Assembly: GCF_027744825.2 (NCBI RefSeq)
Contig: NC_071343.1
Span: 14,092,866-14,156,865, forward strand
Reading direction: 5' to 3'
Origin: Synchiropus splendidus
Taxonomy: Eukaryota > Chordata > Actinopteri > Syngnathiformes > Callionymidae
Length of the DNA: 64,000 nucleotides
The position numbers and the translations under genes are program-made. Positions 49,901-61,900 of this stretch are shown piece after piece; the first letter of the stretch is position 1, and each line of letters begins with the position of its first letter. The notes under the pieces were generated by a model that was given only the letters and a program-made list of their open reading frames with translations, made no database searches and was not told where the DNA came from.

Positions 49901-52900
49901 AATGGTCCGCAGGTCACGATACTGCCACAGTGTGTTCAGCACCTGCGCTGCAGCCTTCACCACCTTCATAGAATATCTGATAGAAAAAGTAAGATTAACT
50001 TTCAGCTAAAACAGAGCTCTCCACAGCTTCATGTCTGTAATCTCACCTGTCTCCGCGGCTCTTGGTGATGTTGACCAGCTTCTCGATGCCGCCCGTGTCA
50101 GCCAGGGCTTTGGCGTTCTCCATGTTTTTGCTGGTGACCTCGTGCAGCGTGCAGCAGATGGCCGCCACAGTCTCGTCGGACAGTAGCGTGGTGTTCCCCC
50201 CGGGGAGACGGTTGACCAGGTCCCTCATGGCGTATTTACCTGCAGGGGGAGGGGCATCATCGACATGTGGAAAAAGCACAGTACTGTGCTTTAGGACTCT
50301 AACAACACCGTAAAAATGCTTCTGAAACCATAAAAAAACCCAATGTGAATCTTGCAAACGTACATGCCGTTCCAGCAACACCACCGTGCTGCTTCATGTT
50401 TATGGTTCAGGCCTCATAATTTAAAGAATAGCTGCATTGTTCAGACACATTCAGTGGAGCACTTTTTCCTCCAATAAATCCTGACCAGGAGAGGTCTGGC
50501 TCAAGGAGCTATTTTGGAAAAATGAGGTGCCAATTATTTAGATAACACTTGATTTTAATCCATCTAAACTTCAAATTCTCATCATCAAACATGAAGTAAA
50601 TCACAAAAAAGCTGCACCTGGAATTGATCTATATTTGTTTTGTCAACTTTATTGACAAAACAAATATAGATACATGCATCTATCCGACAAATTTGAGACA
50701 GAACACAAAAGTTCTCGTTGTCAATTGCATATGAGATGAGCTTAACGATTCAAAATGGACTGGAGTGGTACGTAAATATAAGAGAACACATCACTGCTGA
50801 CCTATGAGCTCTTTGTTTCGCACGTCCAGCGCCATGTTTCTCAGCGCCGTAGCCACCGAACACACCACCCTGTCATTGTCCATCCGCAGCAGCTCCACCA
50901 GGATGGGAAGTCCCTTCTCCTTACGCACGGCGGCACGAATGTAAGCTGCAAACTGTACGGAAGTAACACATTATATCACAACATTTCACAGTGCAACGTA
51001 TGCATGCTTGTAAATGAGTTGGGTTTTAAGAAAACAGCACTGAATACCTTCCAGTTTCCAGCCGACAGGTTCTGGAGGGAGCCAGCAGCGCCCTCTAGTG
51101 TGGCCGGATTGGAGCTCTCGGCCAAAAGTGTCAGGTAGGGTTTGACAACAGCGGGGTGCCACAACATCTCAGCACCTTTGGGAGACTTGGAGAAGCCAGG
51201 GATGGGTCCGACTCCGTCCCACTACAGAATGGTGGACCAGTTTAATGCAAACATCAATTCGGGACAACACATATTTAAGTAATAAATAACCCAGAGAACA
51301 TTTATCTGGCACATGACTCAGGGTCTTTTTCTAGAACAACACTTCGTGTGATGTCTAAAATTGAATTAATTGAAAGTTCTCAAACATAAGGAATAATAAT
51401 TGTCAGTAGGTTCAAAATGGCTTTATACACCACAATCCGGACACTAGTGTTAATTTGAAGATGCAAGATTCAGCTGTATTTAAGCGAAAAAAAAACAAAA
51501 AAAAAACAAGTACATCTGATAACCGGACGTACTGGCTATTGGGAAATGCAGCATTATGGAATAGCGCCACCCAACGGACAAGAGGGAGATACATTTGTGT
51601 GTTCTAGTGATGAAAACAAACAGGTTTACTTTGTTTCTGAACTATTAAAGCTACATATACCTATTCTAAAATTAAATACCAACAATGTAATGGATGTTTA
51701 GGGTTTTTAAATGTACTGCCCCATTTTGGAGTAGCCAGATCACACTCCAGATCATTTCCCCGTCCATCACTGACTGTGGTTCCAGGGTTTAGACTTTTAT
51801 CTGACTTATCCGAGTATTTAAGGGGACATTTCCGCCTGCAGCTAAGAGACATCAGCTGGTGTATGTCTGTTCCTCTGAAGAAAGAGTCTATGTCCAATCA
51901 CCGTATCTTCTTGCGAGTTCTTTTTCTTCTTCTTTTTCTTGCGGCCCCAGCAGCCCGGGTCCACCTCTTTACTGGGCGACTCCAACAGGCCGTCGAGCTC
52001 ATGCTCCCCCATGAGTCTGGACGGAGGCAGCTCCAGCTCCAGACGATAAGACAGGTTTCTCAGAGTGCAAATGCAGTTCTCTACAATCTGGAGTGGAGGG
52101 AGAAGGAGGAGGATGAATGTACACAGCAGCAGCGTTCCAAAATCAGCATGATAAAAGCAGCTTTTCAATAAACTCTGCATGGTAACTCAGAGCGCTGCAA
52201 TACAGTAGCTCATGAGTTTGGCACACATCGTAGCTTTCAGCCGCGTTACTAATCAATTAGAAAAGGGGCCCGAGGGGCCCTTTTAAGAGAGATCTACTCA
52301 GAGTCGGGGGCGAGATCTGCTTGACAGAATGTCAATGAGCGTGTACAGTACACAAGATGGAATCCAGGGGAAGCACTTCTGAGCCGTCTCTGGGAACATT
52401 CTGTCGCGGCTGGTGTGCTGAGGTGAGTGTGAGTGAACTGAAGGAGCTCTTGAGTGTTGTGTGGAGTGTATGTTGATGTACCTTGCTGTCAAAGTCCGAG
52501 GTGTTAACGCAAGCTTTGATGACGTAGAGCAGCGAGTCGACCAGGCCGTCACAGGTGCGCATCTGTTTCCTGGCCTCCTCACCAGCTGAGCTCAGGTTTC
52601 TACAACAGCACATGTTGGGAAGCATGATCGATGACTTGGAACACAAACCTAAACCACTTATTGATTCTATCACTGTTGCAATACTCCAATGTGTCCACAG
52701 CGTGGCGCTGTTATCAAGCCTGCGTGTCGGGCGGTTACCTCAGACAACCCGACGTGTTCCTCAGCACCAAGGATGAGTGGAATTTCAGCTTGTGGTCGTC
52801 GTCGAAGGAGGAACTGTTCCACCCGGAGTGAGGTATGATCACAGTGTTGGTCAGGGTCGTTAAGGCGTCTCGGATGATTGTCATCTTGACAGTGTCACAT

Positions 52901-55900
52901 GACGACAGGTTCCACAACACGCCTGCACACAAACCTGCGGTCAGTCCACGGAAACACTGAAGGTTCTGGAGTTTATCATAAAAATGGACTGGAGAAGCAG
53001 GAGCAAGTTGCAGTGAACAGTATTTTGGGGACCAGCGGTCAGTAGTGATCGTTGGCCGAAACCCATTTAAAATCACATTGTTGATCAGTACTCGTATTTA
53101 TGGCCAAATTCATCAGCTGCAATTTATTATTTTATTTTTTAAATTTGTATTCTGTGATGCATGCTTTCTTTTTTTGGCTGTTGACCTCCGCTCACATCGC
53201 TCACTTCAAGAGGTTTGAAAGAAAAAAAGAGCTGTCAGTCAAATGTTTTTCAGGAACACTGAATATGTTTTGCCATCTTGGCCCATCTAAGTTCTCAGCA
53301 CAAGATAACATTATGTTAACATAAGTTACATGCCATACTTCATATATTCCTCATCACTTTTAAATATTATTAAGTACGCAGCGTTCGTTTTGTTTTGTTT
53401 GTTTTACTTTGGCAAAACTGAAGAAAAATGTTGTAAATATAGACATGTTATCTGCTGGATCTCGGGAACATGGCAAAGTTCAGATTCAAGATCAAACTGC
53501 ATTTTGCTTTTATGTTGAAACACAGTTAAGCCACAGCTTTGTGCTTTATCATTGCTAATTTCTAATATCTTTAAAAGCATGAACCACTGTTGATGAAACT
53601 TAGTTACTACGTAACTTATATTGTAACTTATACTGTTAAATGCTAAGTCCTTTGTAGAACTATATCTTTTTTTTCATTTTTTCATCATTAAAACAAGGAA
53701 ATTGACTAATTCCAACATTTCACCTTATTCCATTACTTTAGCTTATGTCTTTATAAAATGTAAATTAAATCTGGATGACATTTAAAGTACCTTTTCAAGT
53801 ATTATTTTTCCCAAATACATAAATAGATATAGAATTAGCTTGTATTGCTTCACAGTTAAAGTTAAGTTGCCCTCTACTGACCCCTGCAGGCCACTCGTAT
53901 ATATTTATTTCTCTGAGATACAGACATCTTTTATACTCTCATGCCCTCCAATAAATTATAAATATCCTCCACCCAAGTAACGTGGGAACAACGTCTTAAT
54001 AGCAGAGGATGATCCTCAGAGAGGGTAAATCTCACGAGGCCGCAGGGCGACCACGACGCTCCATCTCTTCCCCAGAGAACCGGCCCAGAGTGGAAGTTAA
54101 GAGAACACAGCAAGACCACATATGGCATGGCTTCAGCCATGTGAAGGGAAATGTGAATAAGGGATAAATCATCGCTCTGCTCCATTCAAACACACCCTTG
54201 AAACCCACTGATAATGGTCCGGGTGCTGGCGGCCTTTGATGCCGCATCTGTCAAGGATTAGCTGTGTGGCATGTTCCTTTAATTTGATGGCTCCTGGTGC
54301 CAGGCCCGCACGGCCACCAGTGTCACGTCGCAGTACAACTCTACATGGCACTCACACACAAGCAAACACTGAGGAACCAAGACGGCCACATCTCTTCTGC
54401 AACCTCGCTTTGTTGAAACAGACAAGCGCCTGGCTGATGTTTGACACATTCAGGGGGAGAGTGAGAGATATCGACTTCTCCGCTGCGCTGATGCCCTCCT
54501 CGCATAATTCACCCCTCCCCTAATGGAGCCAATGCCAGAGATAACAGTCCATAATCAGTCCCAGGAGCTCCATTCAGGGCTGGCGAGGAGCGACGCGGGC
54601 AGGAGAGGAGCAGGCTGAGGCTCTTCCACTCATTTAATCATTTCACTTGTCATTATCCTTCAGGACACCGCATCAGAGCGCGGCGAAAAGCTTCTCGCAC
54701 AAGCCGACGCTTTCATCATTCTGCTGCCGTTTTGTTCAAATGTCGAAACAAAGTGGCGCATGAACAAATTCGCACACAGACGGACAGATATTGGAGGCAG
54801 AGGGTAGCATGGAGAAACTAGGAGGCGTGCTGACAGGAGGCCATGTTTGCTCCAGTCTGTCAGAGGTCAGAAAGGATTTGTCAATATGCAGCAGCTCAGG
54901 ACAGTGTGGAAATTCACCCGTCTCTCACAAGATCAATGTGAAACTATGAAACTACCAAGTGGAACTTTACCGTTTGGATAGTTTTCCACCTTGTACCTAC
55001 AGCTTTAATTCTGTAAATAAATATCATTTGTTAGTATTTCAATGCATTTATGGGATATTTAATGGAACATTTAAATATGACTATTAATATTATTAATGGT
55101 ACTAGTAGCATTAACAATGGTATTACCTTATCTCTATATAGTGATGATATTTACCAGATTGTTTCGTTTTTGTGTGATCTTTGTGTATTCAGTTATATTG
55201 AGAAAATAATTTGACATTAAAAATGTTTTTTAACCCAGATATCCACTTGTGCATCTTTGAGATATCATTTTCCTCAAAATAATTCCTTTTGTATTTGTTT
55301 TCCCACATATTTATTGATACACTAAAAATAAAAGATAATAAAATAATTAGAAGAAGTACTGGGTTATCATTCCATGTATACAAAAAAAAAAAAATGGGTT
55401 CATTTCCATATACTCCCATAAATAACATTACTATTCCGACAAGGTTCTCATGAGTGGGTGAAACGCCACCTCCATCTAATAACATCACTGGACCAAACAC
55501 TGGTGGCACTGAAGCAGTAGTAGTAGCGGCAATATCAGCATATAATGAGGGATTTATCAACAGTTTTTGAGGAAGAAAACCAGGTCCAGGTCAACGTGAC
55601 ATTTTTCTCCAGTCATTCTCGACAACATAATACACAAAAATCCTTGACAACAGTGATCTTTTTTCCACATTTTCTTTTTAATAATAATCGAGTTTTGAAA
55701 AAAACCTTTAATATCGTGAATCATGAATATTTTATTCATGTGTTATAATAACAGAATATATTCATGATCGCATTAGTTATCTTTTTAAAAATCAATTTTC
55801 TGCTATTGATATTGTGCTAGAGATGTTTTTTTCTTAATGTAAATGATTATTTAAAGCATATAAAACAAAAAAAATTATTAACAAGTATAAGACAATATAG

Positions 55901-58900
55901 TCAAAAACACATTTAGTTTGGAAGATAAGGCCTGTTATTTTGTTTAATGTGATGATAGAGTCCCAATATTTCCAATGATGCTGACTCCAGCGCCTGCAGT
56001 GGTGTTTGTGCGTGCATGGGAGTGTGTGGAGCTGACATCACCCTCACTAATAACAGTTCTGTGCGGAACTTGCCCTCTGATTTCAGCTTAAACACAACAA
56101 AATAATCACAACAGCTGCGTGTCAAGTAAAACGGTGGTCTTGGACAGCATAACCTTTGACCTGAAGACACGGTGTCAGCCCGCCCTAATGAAGCAGCGCC
56201 GACACCTGGACCTCCCATGAGAGCCACAGAGGAGCTGGTGCTGACAAGCTACCGTCTCAGACCTCTGACCCTCCCCAATACTTGACAACTGGAGAGGACA
56301 CAAATCTTCAAACAATAAAGTAAATAGTAAATCAGATGAAACACACTTTCAACTGCAACTACATTTCTGATCGAAAGCATGTTTTCCTTGAGATTACAGG
56401 AAATAAAACTAAAGTTACAGTGGAGGCAGGATAAGTGTTAGATAAGCTCTGAGAGAGCTGAAGTACTAACCAGAACTGCAGTGGAGCGATCTAATTGTCC
56501 AAGGCTCGTAGATACGAGTGAGAGCTTCCTCATCACTGTAATTAGCCAGAGGTGAAGCAGAACCGCTGACCTCTCTAATTGCTCAACATTCTGGGCCTTG
56601 TACCAGCAATTACACTCGGCACGATCCCCCATCACCGGATGAAAGCGTGACCTTAATAGAGCTCTGACAGGACTGAGGGTTACCTGCGCCTCCTACGTTC
56701 AAGTCGAAGAAGACGAACTTGAAATGGTGCCATGGATACGTGACAGAGCCACATCATTGCTGAGTCAAATATATACTAAGCTTTTCAAAGAAGAATGTCT
56801 TCACTTATTTCACGCTTCCTAATTTAAGAAATCAATTCATAAAAAATATTTCTGAATGAAATTATCCAGTAGCTCATATAAATATATATTTTTAAATACA
56901 ATACATTTTCTTTGCTGTTGGCAAATCCAAAATATCTGGAGGCCTTTTATTTTGTATTTTGAGAAGCTAACGTCACTGTAAATTCCCTTTCCCCTTGAAT
57001 CATGTGATCATTCTCTATTGATCATCACATTCCTCAAGACATGTTCATATTCTTATAATGGTATGAACCCAACATCCTGCTTTCTTTTACCACTAACTTG
57101 TAAATCCCTAAGCTGTTAGTGATGTGATGTGTCTAAAGATGTGTAAACTAAACTTGCAGCTCAAGTAGGTAAAGGGAGAGAAGGGTTATAGTTTTGAGGT
57201 TTGTTGTGGGATTTTGCTTGCACATCACTTATTTTAGTACATTTATAAGAATATTGTATGTCGATTAAAAGCAATAAAAACATTTGAAAATAAAAATTCA
57301 ATAAAATGCAGGACTTCAAAAATTACATATTAATTATTGCATTAATACAGGGATGCAGACACTAACTTCCGTAAGAGTATTATTTTTCAGCCGGAAACAT
57401 TTGCAAATCACCAATTTTGTATCAAATCATTTATCTTAATTGAATTCTTTGTTTAATTTTATTACAGAAAAACCTTCTGAAAAAAAATGTATTTTTAACA
57501 GTATTATTGTAAGTAATTACATCACTAATTACAAAATTTGGGAACACAAATAATCATTAGAAAGTAACTACTTACTTATTTACTGTTAATAATCAGCATT
57601 CACAGTGTTGTTTAGGGTAAACTTTCAGTAACCAAATTCTTCTAAATAGTTGGACAAGATGCCAAGGCTAATATGCTGCTAACACACATATAGAAGTATT
57701 TTTTTTATGCCTTTTAATGTTTATATATGTTCCCTTGTGTTTTTGTGTGTGTATTTTACATGAGGATTGTTTTGATTAATCACAAGGCAAACATGCTTAA
57801 AAAAATAAAAATAAAAATAAATATTTTTGAAAAGCAGAGAAAATTTAATGATTTGTCTTTTTAAAAATAATAATAAAATACAAAATTCTTTTTCCAGGGT
57901 GTAAAATGAGCCTTGCAATATGTAAAATTCCTCATCGCACTTGGTTTGCCCAGAAATCTTCCTCCTACTACTGTTATGAGACATAAGGCAGACTGAAGGC
58001 CGAACAGCTGACTCAGCCACCTGGGAGCCAAATGCCTTGGCTTGCTCTTTTCTGGAGGGCTCCACCCTGATCCTAAACAACATGCATTTACTCCGTGTTT
58101 GCAGAGAGCTCAGACCAAACGCAAATACAAGTCAGCAATACTGAATCCAATAAAGCCGGGGAGTGTGAAAAGCAAACTGTGTGAAACAGGCTGAAATTCA
58201 AACACAAAAAGCTTCTTTGAATTCACCACTGTTGAGGACAAGTATCTGAAGAATGGAGCCGAAAATCATCATGCATCACTGTAACAATCACGGACACTAG
58301 CAAGCTGCCTCAGCAGTAAACTCATCCATCTTCATCTTCCACTCTGCTGCGCACATCTGCAGTGAGGTGGCCAAACTTGGTAAAGCTGAAAACTTGTTGA
58401 TAAAAGGATAATATTGTTCTTAACAAACTCAAAAAAATCTTACATAAATGTTTCTTTTTCAGTTGGTTTATAAATACAAATGTATCCTTGTTATTACTGA
58501 AATTCAAACATATTATTCAAAGAAATCACTTTTGGGGCAGGAGAAGTGTTTTAATAAGCTGTCTGGAAGCTGAAATAAACAGCAACTGAAAAACCCCCAA
58601 AAAAGTCTCAACAATATTCATATTTTTTCAAGATATTTGTCCCATAATTAAGCACTTATTGAATTTGTGTTTTATATTAAATTAATGTGAAGAGTTCACA
58701 TATAAATATACACATATAATATAATGAAATGACATTATTTGGAAGTTGCTTCCACAACTACACACTTCATCTCAGATCATTAGTGTCAATTGCACAGCGA
58801 GCAGGTAATATCAATTATGTACTCGACCAGAAAACAAAGAAAGGATTTGTGGGGTGGAATTACTTCAAGTTCCGGACTATCGAGCGCACTGGTCTATAAG

Positions 58901-61900
58901 CCGCGGGTGCAGCGGTGCTGTCTACGCCATAGAAAGATCAGTGATTTCTGTGCACACGAATGAGGATCATTGCTAAACCAGTTTTTAGCATCTTTTATCT
59001 TTTAGCTACTTTACATTAAAGCTCTCAAAAGCTGCTCTCTACTTTTGCAACCACTCACACCGACAGACCATGGCAGGCTTTTGGACTGAGGGAGGAAACT
59101 GGAGTGCATACAGTTCAGCACTGTGCACTGTTTTTTTTTTTCAGTGAGCGCAGTGAGAGAGGCACAAGGACTCACCAGTGACAAGCTCTCGCACTTCTGC
59201 ATCCACAGTCTTCCTCAGCAGGCGCAGCAGAGCTGGGATTCCTCCTGAGTTTCTCACTGCGATCTTGTTGTCGTCCATCACTTTGCCGTAAACCAGGTTC
59301 CTCAGAGCTCCACAGGAATTCCTCTGGACTTCCAGGACTTTGTGGTCGAGAAGATCAACCAGGTGTTTGATACCTCCCAGTCTACACACCTGCGGAAAAA
59401 AAAAAAAAGCTATCATCTCGAAATAACTTCGCTCACATATTCATACTCTCATTCACCCCAATTTAGAGTGTAAGTACTCAAAACACAACATTTGCAAGAG
59501 CTGCCTCCGGTGGTTTGTGGTAATGAGGATGATCAGTGTGTTTACATTGAGAACTGTGTGTTTGTGCACATTTGCAGTAGATTAAATCGTAACAGTGTTT
59601 GTAAATATGTCCCCAGCGAGTAAGTCACTCTGGGATTTCACACACAGCAAGGCCTCGGTCGCTATGACTCCAAGCCCACAATGAAAAACAGTAGTCTCGT
59701 GGCTGTTGCATATATGCAGCTAAAAATGAAAATAATTCAGTGAAGAATGGGGGCTGACCTCCTGAGAGGGCTATCAAGGAGCCTCACAAACCTCTGCCTT
59801 GGTTCTGTTATCGCCAAAACACAGGTGCTGCAGGTAGGCGGCGGCGTTGGCTTGCACAGAGGGGAAGTGGTGCTGGAGCATGTGGATCACTTCTGTCAGC
59901 TCCGGGTCACGCCATGCGAACTCCCTTGAAAGACAGGTGGGGGGCCCCACAAAGGTATCAGCGCCGAGACAAAGACAAAAAGGGTGCCTTAAAAACGTCA
60001 AGCACAATTCCACTTCAAATGAAATTTTCAGCAGGAGAAGACAAATTATTCACCGGGCTGGTTCCATCAATTTAGGCACACACTGGCAGTCAGCCAAAGT
60101 TATTTTAAACCGACGACGAAATGTTTATTTCACTTTCCTTTAAAGATAATCATACATATAAAGGCAGCTTACAAAATTGTGTTGGTAGTTGAGACATTGA
60201 TTTTGTTTCAATCGCTCTCTCAAGAGTGTCATGAGACATGTTTGACACCACATAACTATGTTTCCCACCTCTGGTTCAAAGGTCGGAGCAATGTTTACAT
60301 TATTCCACCTGCGGATCAGTGCATCCATCCAGGCGATGCCACATGTTTCCATTTCATAAACAGGAAGTACCTCTGACTGCCCTGCACCGTTTTCGTCACT
60401 CAGCCTCTTTTGGCCAGGTTTAACCTTCTTAAAAGCATAATGAAGGGACGACTCTGCTCCATTTTAAAGCCATCACTTATGCTATCAGTTCAGATTGAAT
60501 CAAAGTGCTTTAAGTTATTTTAAAACATTTAATACTTTCAGATTAGTATTTATTATTATGCAAGTGTCTTGGTCATAGTGCTTTATTTCCACCTGCTTCC
60601 ATTTCTTTCTTTCTCTTTTCAGTGCCTTCCTTATTTTCTTATTTCAAATTTAAAAACATTGATTTTGAATAAATGGCATCCATATGACATTAGACATTTC
60701 CCTCTTTATTATTTTGCCCAGACAGATTATCTGAATAATCTTAATCAGTCTGTTTGTTAACATTATTTTCATCACGCGAGTGAAATATGTGACTTCTTGC
60801 GATCATCGCTATGGTTTTCTTGAACATTTACGAACTGAATTGAGAACCTTTCGATAAAACGTGTATTTAATGAAATAATAAATATGAAATAATATGACTA
60901 CTTTTTTATAAGGCTCTTGCTATAATAAGCATTTTTATTCCATTTGCTTTCAGGTTTAACATTTCTCATAGTCCATTTTAGTGAACTGAATATCCTGCTT
61001 TACGTCCAGTGGTAAGTAAGTTTGGTTGTGCTAAAATACTCAACCTTTCACTGACTACTAACAGCCACTTTCCCAGTTAAACTAACGGCTTCATTCAAAA
61101 CAGCTTTTCTACCGGTGTGTGGCACTAGATCACCACATCCATTGATGAAGTGACCCTGAAGTAAAAGGTCAAAGGGCGAGGTCAGAGCTGTCCGACTCCG
61201 CTCTTTTGCTGACAATCAATTGTTTGTGCAGCTAGGTAAAGTCGAGCCATTGCCGTGTGCGTGTCCATTCACACACAGAGCGCAGTGTTGAAACGGTAAG
61301 AGGACACCAGTGTTGAGTGTGCAGAACAACGCGTGCCTTGTGAGCATCGTATGTCTCCATCAGTGACCGGATTTTGCAACAACCATGCAAAAATTACTAC
61401 CCACTGACTCAGCCTAATGGCACGTTCTAGACTCAAAACACAGCCTACCGTGGATCCTTCTGAATGCTGTCAATGGAGGGGGAGCGGGTGGTGCCGTCGT
61501 CCACGATAAGAGCTTGGCGACCATAGGTGGGGTCAGAGGGCCGGTACTGTGCCGAGCGATAGGGATCAGCAAAGCTGGCGGATGTGTTAAGAGCGTAGTT
61601 GTTTCTTTGGTAGGTCATGGCGCTGCGCTGGCTGGACGTCCGCTGGAGACTGCCCACACCTGAGGACGGAGAACAGGAAAAAATGGTTTCAGATCCACAA
61701 CATTTTTCAGCGCAAATGAATGGAGACACAAACATGCGGGCCTTTTGGTAGTCTCAGCAAATTCCACAATCTGGAACCAATTAATGATCAGTGCGAGCTC
61801 CCATGGTCTTCAGAAAAAAAGCCTTCTTCTTCTTCTTCTTCAAAGGCCTGTTTGCTTGTTGTTCTGTTTTACAAGATTGAGTTTAGCCAGAGGGATCCTG

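Noticed and set aside
51842..51901. Read-through extension of the pkp4 lysine-rich exon to a TAG
   Set aside because: The tail after QEDT is not conserved, and the WDGVG exon follows in phase from a donor at 51901.
51776..52171. 131-residue plus-strand open frame
   Set aside because: It is the complement of the pkp4 exon 51902-52087, whose minus-strand frame has clear armadillo motifs and splice sites.
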